Source: Pagrus major
Lineage: Eukaryota; Chordata; Actinopteri; Spariformes; Sparidae
NCBI RefSeq assembly: GCF_040436345.1
Contig: NC_133224.1
Location: forward strand, 7,618,741 to 7,682,740
DNA: 64,000 nucleotides
Direction: 5' to 3'
Below, piece after piece: positions 1-10,900 of this stretch (the first letter of the stretch is position 1; every line of letters starts with the position of its first letter). The position numbers and the translations under genes are program-made. The notes below the pieces were generated by a model. It did not search any database, had not been told where the DNA came from, and saw only the letters and a program-made list of their open reading frames with translations.

Positions 1-2148
1 ACCCTGGGCGCAGCTATGGCGGCTGCCACTGCCGCAGCTGTGGGGACCACTGGCCTGAGGGCATCCAGCGTGGCGACTGGCTGTGCGGACATCGTGGGTA
101 CAGCAGAGACTGCCGACACTCCCGGCATGCCAGGGATGGCTGTCATTGCGTTCGGTGGTGGGTAGGCATACTGGAACTGGGGGTACTGCTGCAGCTGCTG
201 GTAGTACTCCGCATAGTACCTGAGGGAAGTGAGGAAGAGGAATAGAGAGGAATGGGTTTAGGTGGGGAGAGGAAGGTTTAGGTAGGAAGAGGGACAGCAT
301 AGGCGTTTATTGTGGCACTTGTGGGAGTAGCAAGAAAGGAATAAAGCCAACAAGAAGTGTGAAAAATGCAAAATAGCATTAATCAGCCGTGAGAAATGTG
401 CCTCTAAGGTTGTAAAAGCATGACTTGCTGCATGACTCATGGGAATGTTTCAGTGGTCCTACCTGGCCATGGGGTCCTCTGCAGCCTCCACTGCCTCTTC
501 TGCCGCTCGACCAGCTGGTGTGGGGAGCAGGGGTCGGCGCGGTTTGGCTCTCTGGTACATGAAAGGCTTCATCACCGGGTCTGGTAGTAGAGGCACCGAC
601 CTCCGTAGTGGACTACGGTCCCGCTCACCAGACTTGGCCGCAGCAGCTGCTGCTGCTGCAGCAGCAGCCACTGACTGCTGCTCGGCCACAACCTGCTGGC
701 CTTGGGCAAAGTAATGAGCCTGTCTGGCTGCCTCAAAAATGGCTGTAGTAGGGTCCGCTGCTCCCATGGCGCTTATATGTGCGTAGGCTGGTGTGGCGGC
801 ACCATAAATTGCTGGAGATACAGTGTAGGCGGGGTTGACAGCAGCCGCTGCTGTTGGCATCTCTAATCCCGGAGCAGCAGCCAGATAGACTTGGGGGTTG
901 CCCACAGTTGGGGTGTAAACTGGAGTACTGTAGGCAGCAGCAGCAGCGGCCGCAGCAGCAGCCGCTGGGGTTGCAGCCATCTGGCCGTAGATGTTGGGGG
1001 TCATCGAGCTGTACATTTGGGTGGCGCCTGATGTAAGAGCTGCCTGATTGGCCATCGTTCCATAAAGCTGATTGGCAACATTGGCACCATAAACCTGGCT
1101 GGCAAGGGCACCGTATACAGCTGGATTCACTGGGTTTCCATCAGTGCGTGTGCCTGTGGTGATCCCAGTGAGAGCTGCATATGTGGGATCAAAGGTGGAG
1201 GTGTTGTAGACTGAATTGTGCACACTTTGTTGGACTTGTAGTGGCAGGCCGGCGGCTGCAGCAGCAGCTGCTGCCAGGACTGCTGCCTGACTCTGGTACT
1301 GCTCCAGAGAAGGTTTCCCCACAGGGCATTCTCCAGCATAGTGGCCCTGCTTTCCACAGTTAACACAGGGGATTTTTCCTGTAGGTGCCTGCTTGCTGGG
1401 CTGGACCTTGGACAGCTCTACTGACAGGGGGCGGCCCTTAAATGAGGTGCCATGCAGGGCCTCAATGGCCTGGAGAGCATCTTCCTTGTTTTCCATGTGG
1501 ACGAAGGCATAGCCTGCGGAAGAGGAATGCCTGGCTGTCATTGAGCGCAGGAACAACAGTTAGGATCACAGTGGCTTTGCCACAGGCACTTACTTATTGC
1601 TTCTACGAAAATGTGAATGTTGCGACAAAGAAAACAACCTCGTCCATCTTTACAACAAAGATGAATCTCTAACCAGCACTACGACATGACTTCCCTCATA
1701 CGCTAGTGCCACAATTTTACTGACATCAAGCACAACTTGAGACAGATGTGACTGGGAGCATTTTAAAACTATTCAAATGTTAAAAGGGTCTTCACTCACC
1801 TTTGACTTTGTCACACTCAAGAACTTTTCCAAACGTCTGGAACAGCTGCTGTAGATCTTCAGTGGTGCACATCCCACTCAGATTACCCACAAACACTTTT
1901 GTGGAGTGCAGCGGCCTTCCCCTCGACTCCTCCACCACCAAATTGCGTCCACGAAATTCCCGTCCATTGAGCTCCCGGATGGCGCGCTCGGCGGCACCTT
2001 CGCCCTGCAGGTGGACAAAGGCAAACTGTCGCAGCACGCTGCAGCTGACCACCTGTCCGTAGGGTTCGAAGATGGCTGACAGCTCTTCCTGGGTGGTGTC
2101 CAAAGCCAGGTTGCCCACGAAGAGCTTCACTGTGTGGCTCTTGTCCAT
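1..2148 (-). CDS. rbm14b: RNA-binding protein 14 (RBM14/RBM4 family), 3' end cut by window edge
   Basis: Coding exons on the minus strand are 1800-2148 (ATG at 2148-2146; exon starts at 2152 after ctctgcag), 463-1513 and 1-219 (continues outside). All junctions are GT-AG and keep frame, giving about 539 residues. RRM1 covers residues ~7-75 (RNP2 KLFVGNL, RNP1 RQFAFVHL) and RRM2 ~83-152 (RNP2 KVFVGNL, RNP1 KGYAFVHM). A CCHC zinc knuckle follows at C166, C169, H174, C179. The rest is low-complexity Ala/Tyr/Gln sequence with YGA/YGQ motifs, poly-Ala runs, GERDRSPLRRS and a YYQQLQQYPQFQYAY stretch in the last exon. Family members are nuclear coactivators and splicing regulators. The RRM pair and YG motifs suggest RBM14; the zinc knuckle is typical of RBM4. 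The position next to ccs favours RBM14, as in mammals. The a/b paralogue suffix is a guess. Confidence 0.88.
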
Positions 2149-2152
2149 GGCG

Positions 2153-4618
2153 CTGCAGAGAAACAGAGACGTGACTGTAGTTAGAGAGAAGCAAGGGGAT
2201 TAACTACACACTATAACTACTGGCTGCCACGGATGTAACAACTACTGAGTGAGCACAAAACCACATGTTTGTCTCTATCGTAGTTCTGATGAAGAGAAGG
2301 AAGGACTGGAGTGTAATTGTCTGAATACAGGGGTGGACTGCAGCAGACAGGGACATAGCTGACCCAGCTATTTAGTGTCTGTTCAGGGCTGCGAGGGAGG
2401 GGGAGCTGCTGACATGAAAAAACAACACTTGAAAGACATTTCTTCAGTGTGAAACGTCCGTTAATTATCCAGAGACGAGGCAGATAAAAGATTAAAGGAG
2501 CAGTTCACCCAAAAATGAAAATTCAGTCTCGAACAGATGTCGATGGAAAGTCAGGTGGTGGTAATCTTAGCCTAATCCAAGACTCGTTCAATAAAAAAAC
2601 CTCAGTCGGTGCATGAATGAGGAGCCAGATTAATATTCAAATACCACACAGACCTCACATTTGCCTGTGAGTTCACCACTCAGGTCTGATAAACAGATTA
2701 GGTGAAACAGAGCAGCCTGGACACATTATGTCCACGAAGGACAGCTACTATACATATTTCCTATCTATTTCATGGAGCGAAGGCAGTTTAAAGGATCTCA
2801 TTTGCAGTGTGTGTGATTACACATGCACCTATGAGTCACACTCGTACATAACTGTATGCAGAGCTGTGTCGATTTATCGATCAGTAGATGGAAAGAACAT
2901 TCATTTGGCTTTGCACTGGGCTGCACAACATGGTGAAAAAGACAAATCGTATTGCGGGAATTACAGTTTTAGCATCACAATTTCCATTTTCACTTAAAAA
3001 AAATGTTTTAAATCACGACGGTGTGACCTTTTTTGGGTGGCTGTACCAAACAAACATGTTTTCTTACATCTGGGGAACAAAATTTGTAGAGCAGGACGTC
3101 TCTGCAGCATTACAGAGCTGCAATCTGGATAACACACTTGGCCACATTGTGATCTCGATGATATTTCGGTTAATTTGCAGCCCTAATTGTCAACAATTTG
3201 GTAATAGATTCATCATTTTAGTCATGTTTACTTGCATTTTACCACTGTACACCTTCTGCAGTCATTTAGAGGTTTTTCTTATTGTAAAACGGCCTTCAGA
3301 GTGGAAGGCAAAGGTAAACTGTCACTGTACAGGGAAACTTGTTTCTTTAACTGTGCATACGACGATAAAAGCTTTGAATTTGAACTGAATTTTGAAAGGA
3401 TTCGCTGCTTTTCTTCATCAATTAATTGTAAATTAAGCGTCTTTGCATTTCTGTTGGAGAAAAAGAAGCAACTTGAAAACGTTACTTTGAATTCTGGGAC
3501 ATTTTAACAAGCAATTTCCACATTTTCTTAGACCAAACTATTAATTGTGCATCAGCGGATTCATAGATAACGCAAATAAAGAAGCATTTCACACCAAAAT
3601 CCCAAAGTGAAAGCGCTGTGGCATTTATACTGACGATAATACAAACTTTCACACTTTGTGTAACGCAGAATGGAGCCAATTCCCCTTCGTCACAAGCTCC
3701 TAAAGCTAGAGATCAAACTGCGGTGTGTCTGTACAGGTCGGCCAACACCTTTTTCCTCCTCCTGAACAACCTTTTACAGCTGGCTGTAAATCAAAGGGCA
3801 AAGAGGGAACATGACACCAGAGAAGGACATTTCTATTTTCTGGTTTTAGGCTCCGGCCCGGCTGCTGTGCTGACTGACTTGACTTGACTTGAACACCACC
3901 TCCTACAACTCACAGAAAAACACACGTTGATAGAGATGCAAGGTCCAGCGGTGACCTGTACGTGTGAGGAGGAGTGTATACCCCCTCCTCTGTTACATAT
4001 GGCTGCTGCTGCTGCATGAACACTGGGGTTCACGTGAGGCTTATAACCAGGAGAGGAGGGGGGAAGCTGGCTTTTTTTTCTGATGACGCAGCACGACGCT
4101 GAGTCAACACGTTTTTTTTTTTTGTTTTTTTCAACAGCTCGGGTTATTTCAAGGCGAAACAGATAAAAGACGAAAAAGACACAAGTTAAGTTGTTTAGAC
4201 GAAGGTATGGACGGCGAGGCGGGATGCTTGCTGGTTTCGCTTTGGTGTCCAAAGCAACCCAAAAAAAATAAGAAACACAAAGAAAAAAGGCGAAACAACA
4301 CACATGGAAACACTTCTCCTCCTCTGTCACACGGATTATAAACACAATATCTGACACAACAACTGGCTCTCAATAGCAGATTGATACAATGCAACAAGCA
4401 TTTTTTTCTCCCCTTCCTCGCTCAGGACTGGATACAGTGTAACACCGACTGATTCCTGTTGCAACAACACGGTGCGTTAAAGTGTGTCGCCGCCGCACAC
4501 CCGTCACAAACACCACAGCTTAAACACGATGTAATTACCTCCCGTGCGGCTCACGTGCGAATAATACTGCAGGAAAGAAGGCGATTAAATACAAAAAAAA
4601 AAGGATCTACCATCTTAC
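2153..4618 (-). other. rbm14b intron 1
   Basis: This is the interval between the donor at 4618-4617 and the acceptor at 2154-2153. Apart from the dispersed repeat at 2489-2720 I see only A+T-rich unique-looking sequence. Open frames here (for example 2888-3388 plus) have no recognisable domain and unconvincing composition. Introns 2 (1514-1799) and 3 (220-462) are short. Confidence 0.65.
2489..2720. repeat. Dispersed teleost repeat of the 'agttcacccaaaaatg' type
   Basis: The segment begins with gcagttcacccaaaaatgaa, a signature I recognise from very abundant teleost short repeats, followed by the usual 'gatggaaagtcaggtgg' part. The right boundary is approximate. The class (SINE or small DNA element) cannot be decided from one copy. 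Confidence 0.55.
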
Positions 4619-4800
4619 CTAGGCGGTGCTGTGTTTCAAAATGGTAGCGCCTGCTTCCGTTTGCATGTCGGGCATACTGCTGGAGAGGCTGCAGAGAGGG
4701 AGGGAGGGGGAGGGCTGCTGCTGCTGCTGCTGCTGCTGCTGCACCCAGAGGATGCTGCTGCTGCTGCTGCTGCTGCTGCTCAATCCTCACTAAAACACTC
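4619..4800 (-). other. rbm14b: rbm14b 5' UTR exon (first exon) and likely promoter end
   Basis: The minus strand has a strong donor, CCTAG|GTAAGATGG, with the exon ending at 4619. It lies 2.5 kb upstream of the acceptor before the rbm14b ATG at 2148. The exon carries two CAG tracts on the sense strand and a GA/CT-rich stretch. The open frame through the CAG tracts is not in phase with the rbm14b ATG and stops soon after the junction, so I read the exon as non-coding. The transcription start is not defined; 4800 is an approximate outer limit. Confidence 0.6.
4715..4780. repeat. Two CTG/CAG triplet tracts in the rbm14b 5' UTR exon
   Basis: Nine uninterrupted CTG units lie at 4715-4742 and nine more at 4754-4780, separated by 11 bases. 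On the transcribed (minus) strand they read CAG. They sit in the presumed 5' UTR. Confidence 0.9.
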
Positions 4801-5073
4801 AAATGACTCAAGCACACAAAGGCAGGGTTCAAGGAAAATAATCATTTATTAAAGCCACGACTGTGACGCGTTTTTGCTGGACCACAGAGGACAGATCAAG
4901 TGCAAAGTGGCTGCTGATGCAGGCTTTGTGATGAATATTCACACAGTGCATACGTTAAAAAAAAAATAATAATAATCAACTTTTCATGTGAGGATTTGCT
5001 GCTTTTCGCTGATTTGTGTCACCGCAAACTAAATATATTTTGGATTAGAGATCACATTAAACAAAGGGAGGGA

Positions 5074-5704
5074 TTTAAAGGTGCAGCATGTAAGATGTTT
5101 TATTTAAAATGTTCTTACATGGGCCTGATAACGTTCGCCCCTCATTGGTCCAAAGCTTCTGTGCCAGTATCTGTGATAGGACCACTAACTGCACGGCTAA
5201 CTGAGCTAACTACCTTACGGCAGCTACAGTTAGCAGTTACCCTGTTAACATGCTGCCCCCTCTGTGTTTGGATGATAGGACCACTAACTGCACAGCTAAG
5301 TGAGCTAACTAGCTTACGGCAGCTACAGTTAGCAGTGTCTCTGGTAATATACTGCCCCCTATTTGTTTGCCGTATGGCATTTTCTGACATTTTTAGATTT
5401 GTATCTCTATAAACTAAAAAACTATAAACTCAAACTATAGTTTGATTAAAAGCTCCAAAGAAGAAAAAAAAATCAAAATCAATTATAACAGAATGTGAAT
5501 AACGTTATGTCAAAGACGTCCGGGCCTGAAAGTGGTCCAAATCTTCTGTGCTAGTATCAACGATAGGACCACTAACTGCATGACTAACTGAGCTAACTAG
5601 CTAACAGAAGGTACAGTTAGCAGTTACTCTGGTAATACGCTGCCCTCTATTTGTTGGAGTATGAATTCAACAAGTGGCCAATTATCACATACTGCACCTT
5701 TAAA
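5074..5704. mobile_element. Non-autonomous element with ~20-bp terminal inverted repeats and internal repeat copies
   Basis: The left end reads TTTAAAGGTGCAGCATGTAA (from 5074). The right end, reversed, reads TTTAAAGGTGCAGTATGTGA (from 5704), a near-perfect terminal inverted repeat. Inside are three related segments starting 'gataggaccactaactgca' at 5175, 5274 and 5562; the first two are head-to-tail about 99 bp apart. The third is preceded, like the first, by 'ggtccaaa(t/g)cttctgtg'. No transposase frame is present, so this fits a MITE-like element with an internal duplication, or two nested copies. Confidence 0.6.
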
Positions 5705-6435
5705 GCTGTGACTAAAGACTATGGAAAATAAAGACATTTTCTCTATTTTCTGACATTTTCAAGACAACATCTTTTATCCAAAGACTCCCGCGTATCAATC
5801 GATAACAATCATTGGTTGCAGCCCAAAGACACAAAGGGAAAAAGGACAGCGACTGAACACTAGGAGGCAATTTCAATCATCTTATTCAGGCATCACAGGA
5901 ACAAGACAGAGGCTCAATTTTGATAATCAAAGCAAAACTTGTTACACACTCACATATTGTGCACTAATATCCCAATACTGATCATTTTCCCATCAAGAAT
6001 TAAATGATACATTAATATAAATAAACAAGTGTCAGCAGGTAGAAGTGTTGTGCATCATTATATAAGACGTCAGTCATCATGTTCTATATCTACACGAGAC
6101 AACAGAGGATGTGAAGCAGAAAAAAACAGGCACAAAATACAGTTTCCTGTATTGTATGGCTCTTAAGTTGGTCGCAGCAACCGTAAAAGAACTGTACACT
6201 TCAACTCCATGTTGGAAAAACAGCTGAGCACACAATCCTTGAAGACACTCCCCACCCTCAAACATTTACCCCCTGTTGCCCTTTCATTCTGGAAGGAATT
6301 TGACTCTCCCTCCCAAGCTCCTTCGAATCTCTCTTACCCAAGTCACTCACACCACCTTATGGATTTCAAATGAACAAGCTGATGCAGGTTTTGTTCAGCC
6401 TGACTGCAGATAACAGTTGTATGTTTCCACCTGTG

Positions 6436-6508
6436 TCCGTTGGTTGGTTTGTCGGCAGGATTACACTGAACGGATTTCAACAAAGTTTGGATGGAGGATG
6501 GGTCTCTG
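6436..6508 (+). repeat. Fragment of a common teleost dispersed repeat
   Basis: The stretch 'ctgaacggatttcaacaaag' followed by 'ttggatggaggatgggtctc' matches a widespread teleost repeat that I recognise. Boundaries are unclear and only part of the unit seems present. The flanks from 5705 to 6435 show no gene. Confidence 0.4.
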
Positions 6509-6805
6509 CTGGCAATTTCTTTTTATAGTGTTTTTAGTCTTTCAACACTACCGACTGCAGATGCTAGACATTTTCAACACATGGTTTGGAAAAAAGTATC
6601 TGAATATACATTCTTTTGACAACCTTAGTCCAGTGATCACAGACTATTTAGTCAAGAAAAAGTACATTGTGCCCCTTTAATAAATAGAATTTTTCCTGGA
6701 AGCCATGTATCCATTACTTTTAGCTTTCCATTTTGACTTTTCTGCTGCTTTTTAACTGTTTTTGATGTCTAAACACTTGGTGTTAAAACTGACTTAAGTT
6801 GAGAC

Positions 6806-7256
6806 TAAGGCTGGGCGATGTTGCCTTGAAATAATATTGCAATATTTTTAGGCTTTATCGTGAGATATACGATATATGTCTTGATATTTTGACATTTTCT
6901 CAAAAGCACTTCATAAATGCTAGGACTGGGCAACAGAATCAAACATCATGATATTTTATATCAAATGCCTCGATAGCGATATCGCGACTATACTGTAGTG
7001 ATGACTACTGGTGCTTTCACAAAATTAATTGTTGTTAATAGGCAGTAATGGTGATATAATGTCTAAGTGGGTAAAGGAAAGCATCACAACACCTAGAACA
7101 GTCTGGTAAGTTCAGAAAATGACTTTACTGTAGTGCAGCCTTTAAAACCAGGATAAGACAACACTAATGCCTTCTCACAATATATCCATATCCAAAATCT
7201 GAGATGAATTATAGTCTCATATCACAATCTTATATCGATATATTGCCCAGCCCTAA
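6806..7256. mobile_element. 'ggctgggcgat' terminal-inverted-repeat element (hAT-like, non-autonomous)
   Basis: The left end is aaggctgggcgatg. The right end, reversed, is ttagggctgggcaatatatc, and the interior is rich in 'gatatcgatat' words typical of this very common fish repeat. Another 'ggactgggcaac' word lies at ~6924. There is no open transposase frame. A clean target-site duplication is not visible, so assignment to hAT rests on general knowledge of such elements. Confidence 0.55.
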
Positions 7257-7980
7257 AAGAAACACATCCCGTGGAGCCGGCCTCGGCATCACAGCATGTT
7301 TAAATCCTATTTGTTCATTGATTTTCCTCCAAAACTGAAAAATAGATGTATTTTAATGTTTTTTATCAAATCATAATCTCGAGCTACCTCATGTATAAAC
7401 TGGACTGTACAAGTACCCCTGCCTGGGAATCACAGAGTTATCCGATGTGATGAGAGTAGCACGATGTTTTTACTACCGCTGTTTAACGAGGCTCGCATAA
7501 TTAATTTAGACGCTTTAATAGCAATTTGAAGCTTATCTATGTCAGCCAGTATACAGCCAAAATGGAAACTTCAAATCTTAAAGCACATCCATTGGGACAG
7601 TGATGAGACGCTCTTGTCAGAGGCGGTTATATGTTATACAAACATATAACAGTATTAACGGACATCTAGCTCATCAGCGGTGACCTTTACAAACTCCCAG
7701 GCCATTTTAATCTGCTTTAGTGCTTTAAAGATCCTCAGAGGACGCTAACTGTGGCTGTAAGAGAATTTGATTTTAACCACACAGGAATATTTCAAGAAAA
7801 TAAGGCCACTCTTCTTTGGTCGTCTCTCCAGCTGTCTGGAAACATCTTCCTCAGTGCTTCGTCTTCCTCGCTTCACCCTCTGTCAACAAATGCCAGTGCA
7901 TTTCTCTTCAAGGCGTTCTTTCTGTTCCAACCGTCCAACACAGATGTGACAGATGTGGTCGCTGTTTGTGACCAAAGGTT
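7257..7980. other. Intergenic spacer containing the ccs 3' UTR
   Basis: The ccs stop codon is at 7983-7981 on the minus strand, so the 3' UTR lies in this stretch. I see no canonical AATAAA on the minus strand here. Variant ATTAAA signals occur near 7711-7706 and 7357-7352. No other gene is apparent. Confidence 0.4.
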
Positions 7981-10900
7981 TCAGAGGTTCGCTGTCGGTG
8001 TCTCTGTGTTGGCCTTGCTCCGACCTTTCCCTGCTATCGGCCGGTCTCTCTCCTCCCAGAGCGTGACCCCGTCGCAGGCACAAATCTGTTTGGGGTTTTG
8101 GAAAAGACCTGCAGATCGGGCGATGATCCCACACGCCAGTCTGTAGAGGAAGGAAAAAATGATGGAGTGAAATCAAAATCGGCAGCTGCTCGTTAACAGT
8201 GGTCTTTCCTTACTCTTACTCTTTTACCTTTCCCCAGAGTTTCCAGTCTGTTTGGAGAGAGGGTGACCGCCTCGACCCAGGTCGTCCTCCCCCGCATCCA
8301 CCACCAGCGATCGGCCAATCACATCCCATACCTGCAGCGTGGGCGTCAAGGTATCAATAAACAGGTAATCAAACGCTTAAATGTCGACCTATGACATCTT
8401 TGCTTCCCAAAACATTGTAAAGCTTAATATGCTGTATTTACCGGCTTTACTATCAGTGCAAACTATGGCTGTGTGTGTGTTACCTTTAGCTGACTGTCCT
8501 CTAGTCGAAATGAAGTTCTGCCGTCTGGTCCAGCAACAACGTTCCCCAGATCACCTACATGCTGTAACGACGACATTACCGCACGTGAGAAGAATAACAC
8601 ATAATCTCCACATGACACACAGTGAGTAAATAACACTGACACCTGAGACGTAAATACACAAGGAGGATGCAGCATGGAAGCTTAACTTGTAGCTCTTTCA
8701 CACACTTGACTGGAAATTTAGCACCTGGAACAGCTCAGAACGGCTCCTGTGGGACAGATTTGGCCGTCTGAGAGGGGCATCACATCTTATATTTGGCTTG
8801 TGTTGAAGTTTTATTAAATCTCAGGAGGGACTTATGGGATTTATGATCAGAGGATCCATTATTTACTTTATGTTTCGCTCCTTGAGCCCCTTACATCTAA
8901 ATGTCCAGACAAGCAGTCTCTAAAACTAATATAGTTTTATAGAGTATTAAAGATCAGATATGACTGTACCCTTTCAGAGTCCCCCGGACCACCGTGATGT
9001 CTTCCAAAGGGGTTATAGTGCTCGCCACAACTGTGAGAAAGAAGAAATGTAATTTCATTTAAAGCTCAGCAATACAAAAGATGATGGGATGATAGATGTT
9101 AGGTTGCTACTAAACTTCCTATTTCTTTATATTTCTCAGTATCATTAGACTCTGAGGACCGGTCTCTGTCATGACAAATAGTTGTTGGACTGAAGAAAAT
9201 GTTGTTATGAGAGCCGCTAATGGAAAGCAGAAGCTCATCAGGTTAAAAAAGTTTTAGATTCTGGGTCCATTCTGGATGAATTCTTCAACTAAAGAGTTTT
9301 TGTTTCCAGTTGAAACAATAATTACAGCTCTGACTGAACCCCTCTGACTGACTTTGTCTCCAAAACAATAGAAACTGAGGCTCATGGGTATCATATTATA
9401 CATGATTCCTCTGGAAAACAATGTTGAGTGTCATCTACAGCCTCTGCACTGCAACTCATTCTCCTCGAATAAAAAGCCTACATCACCATCTCATAACACA
9501 CTGGCTGGAGGATGTAACAGCACACTTTCAACTCAAACTACTGAAAGCATACTACTCTCAACTCAACCAGAAAGTTTTGTAAGATCTGACAATCTTTCCT
9601 GCTTTATTTTACGTGATTAAACCTGGGACTCAAAGCTCTGGACACTTGGTATTGAAATATGGCTTTGGAGCGTCATATTGGGGATCGATGAGAACTGGAC
9701 AGTGAGGAAAAATACTTTCTGAACCAGAGGCTTCTCCCACGTTATATAATATATCATTTTGGATCTTGTATCAGTGCCCAGGTAGTTCAATTTGAAATGC
9801 TGTAAACAGCACCGCACCTGGAGCTCAAACAAAATAAATCTCTGTCATAAATTGTACAAAAAACTTTAACAAGGCCAAGACACTGATACAAAATCCCTAC
9901 CTGAGGCAGTCCAGAGTCAGGTCCCCCAGTGTGTGGACATGGAGGCCGTGCTTTCCAGGCTCCAACCCATCAATGGTCCCATCAATCAAGCAGCGGCCTT
10001 CAGACAGCTGCAGGAAACGCACCACCCCCTGGATCTTTCCCACACCGGCCATCATGGCCACTGCTGAACCCAGATCTGTCACAAAAACACACAAGTGAGC
10101 TCCTTCACACTTCTTCACATCATACATGGAATAAGAATGCATTACGAATGTGTCACGAGTGATCAGATTATGTTTCTCAGCTCACATGTGATTTTTATCT
10201 GAGGGAAACTGAACAGAAACATCACACATGCAGCTATTTTTATATCAGCAAGAACACAGACTTAAAATCCTTGTCTGATACGTTGTGAAGGGGTATAATC
10301 AACCATAACAACAGAGGTCGGCTGTGGTTAACATGCATCCACAATGTGTTCGGGGTGCAAAAAAGGTGCAGTCACACTTCTATTTAGAGCGTTCGACCTG
10401 TGATGTGTTTGTCCAGGATGTGTTTTAAAGATACGTGTGAACAGCAGCAGAGTCTCAACAACTGAAGCTGCATTTAAGTCTATTAATCTTTGCTCTGCAG
10501 GGAGATCAATGACAGCGCCATTAACAGGTTCAGTCTGACAAAGTATCCAACCATTGAAGGCTAAATTATCATAATGTATTGTGCTTAAATGTTCCCTGTG
10601 GAGTTTTTGACCTCTGGTAACACTATGGATCTGTTTTTGTATGAGTGATGGACATGGACACACTCCTGTAAATGGTTTCACACTATTCTCCTGATCTGCA
10701 GGTGGCAGTAATATGCCAAGTTAGAAGCTGATCACACAAGGACGCATCACTAGAAATGCCAAAACATTGCTTTCTCCATGGGCATTTTTTGAAGTCTTCT
10801 GAATCTTGTTTGATCGGTACTGTATGCTAAGTGCCAGCAAAGGCAGTAAAGATGAAGACTAGCAAGCAAACATGGATGTAAACAATGCTAAACACTAACA

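Noticed and set aside
3833..4397. Minus-strand frames of 82-174 codons in rbm14b intron 1
   Set aside because: They are rich in Phe, Cys and Lys from A/T-rich and homopolymer sequence, overlap each other and have no domain or splice support.
4551..4832. Open frame with poly-Gln and poly-Ala on the minus strand
   Set aside because: It reads through the CAG tracts of the rbm14b 5' UTR exon, crosses the splice donor and is out of phase with the rbm14b ATG. It also begins at TTG, not ATG.
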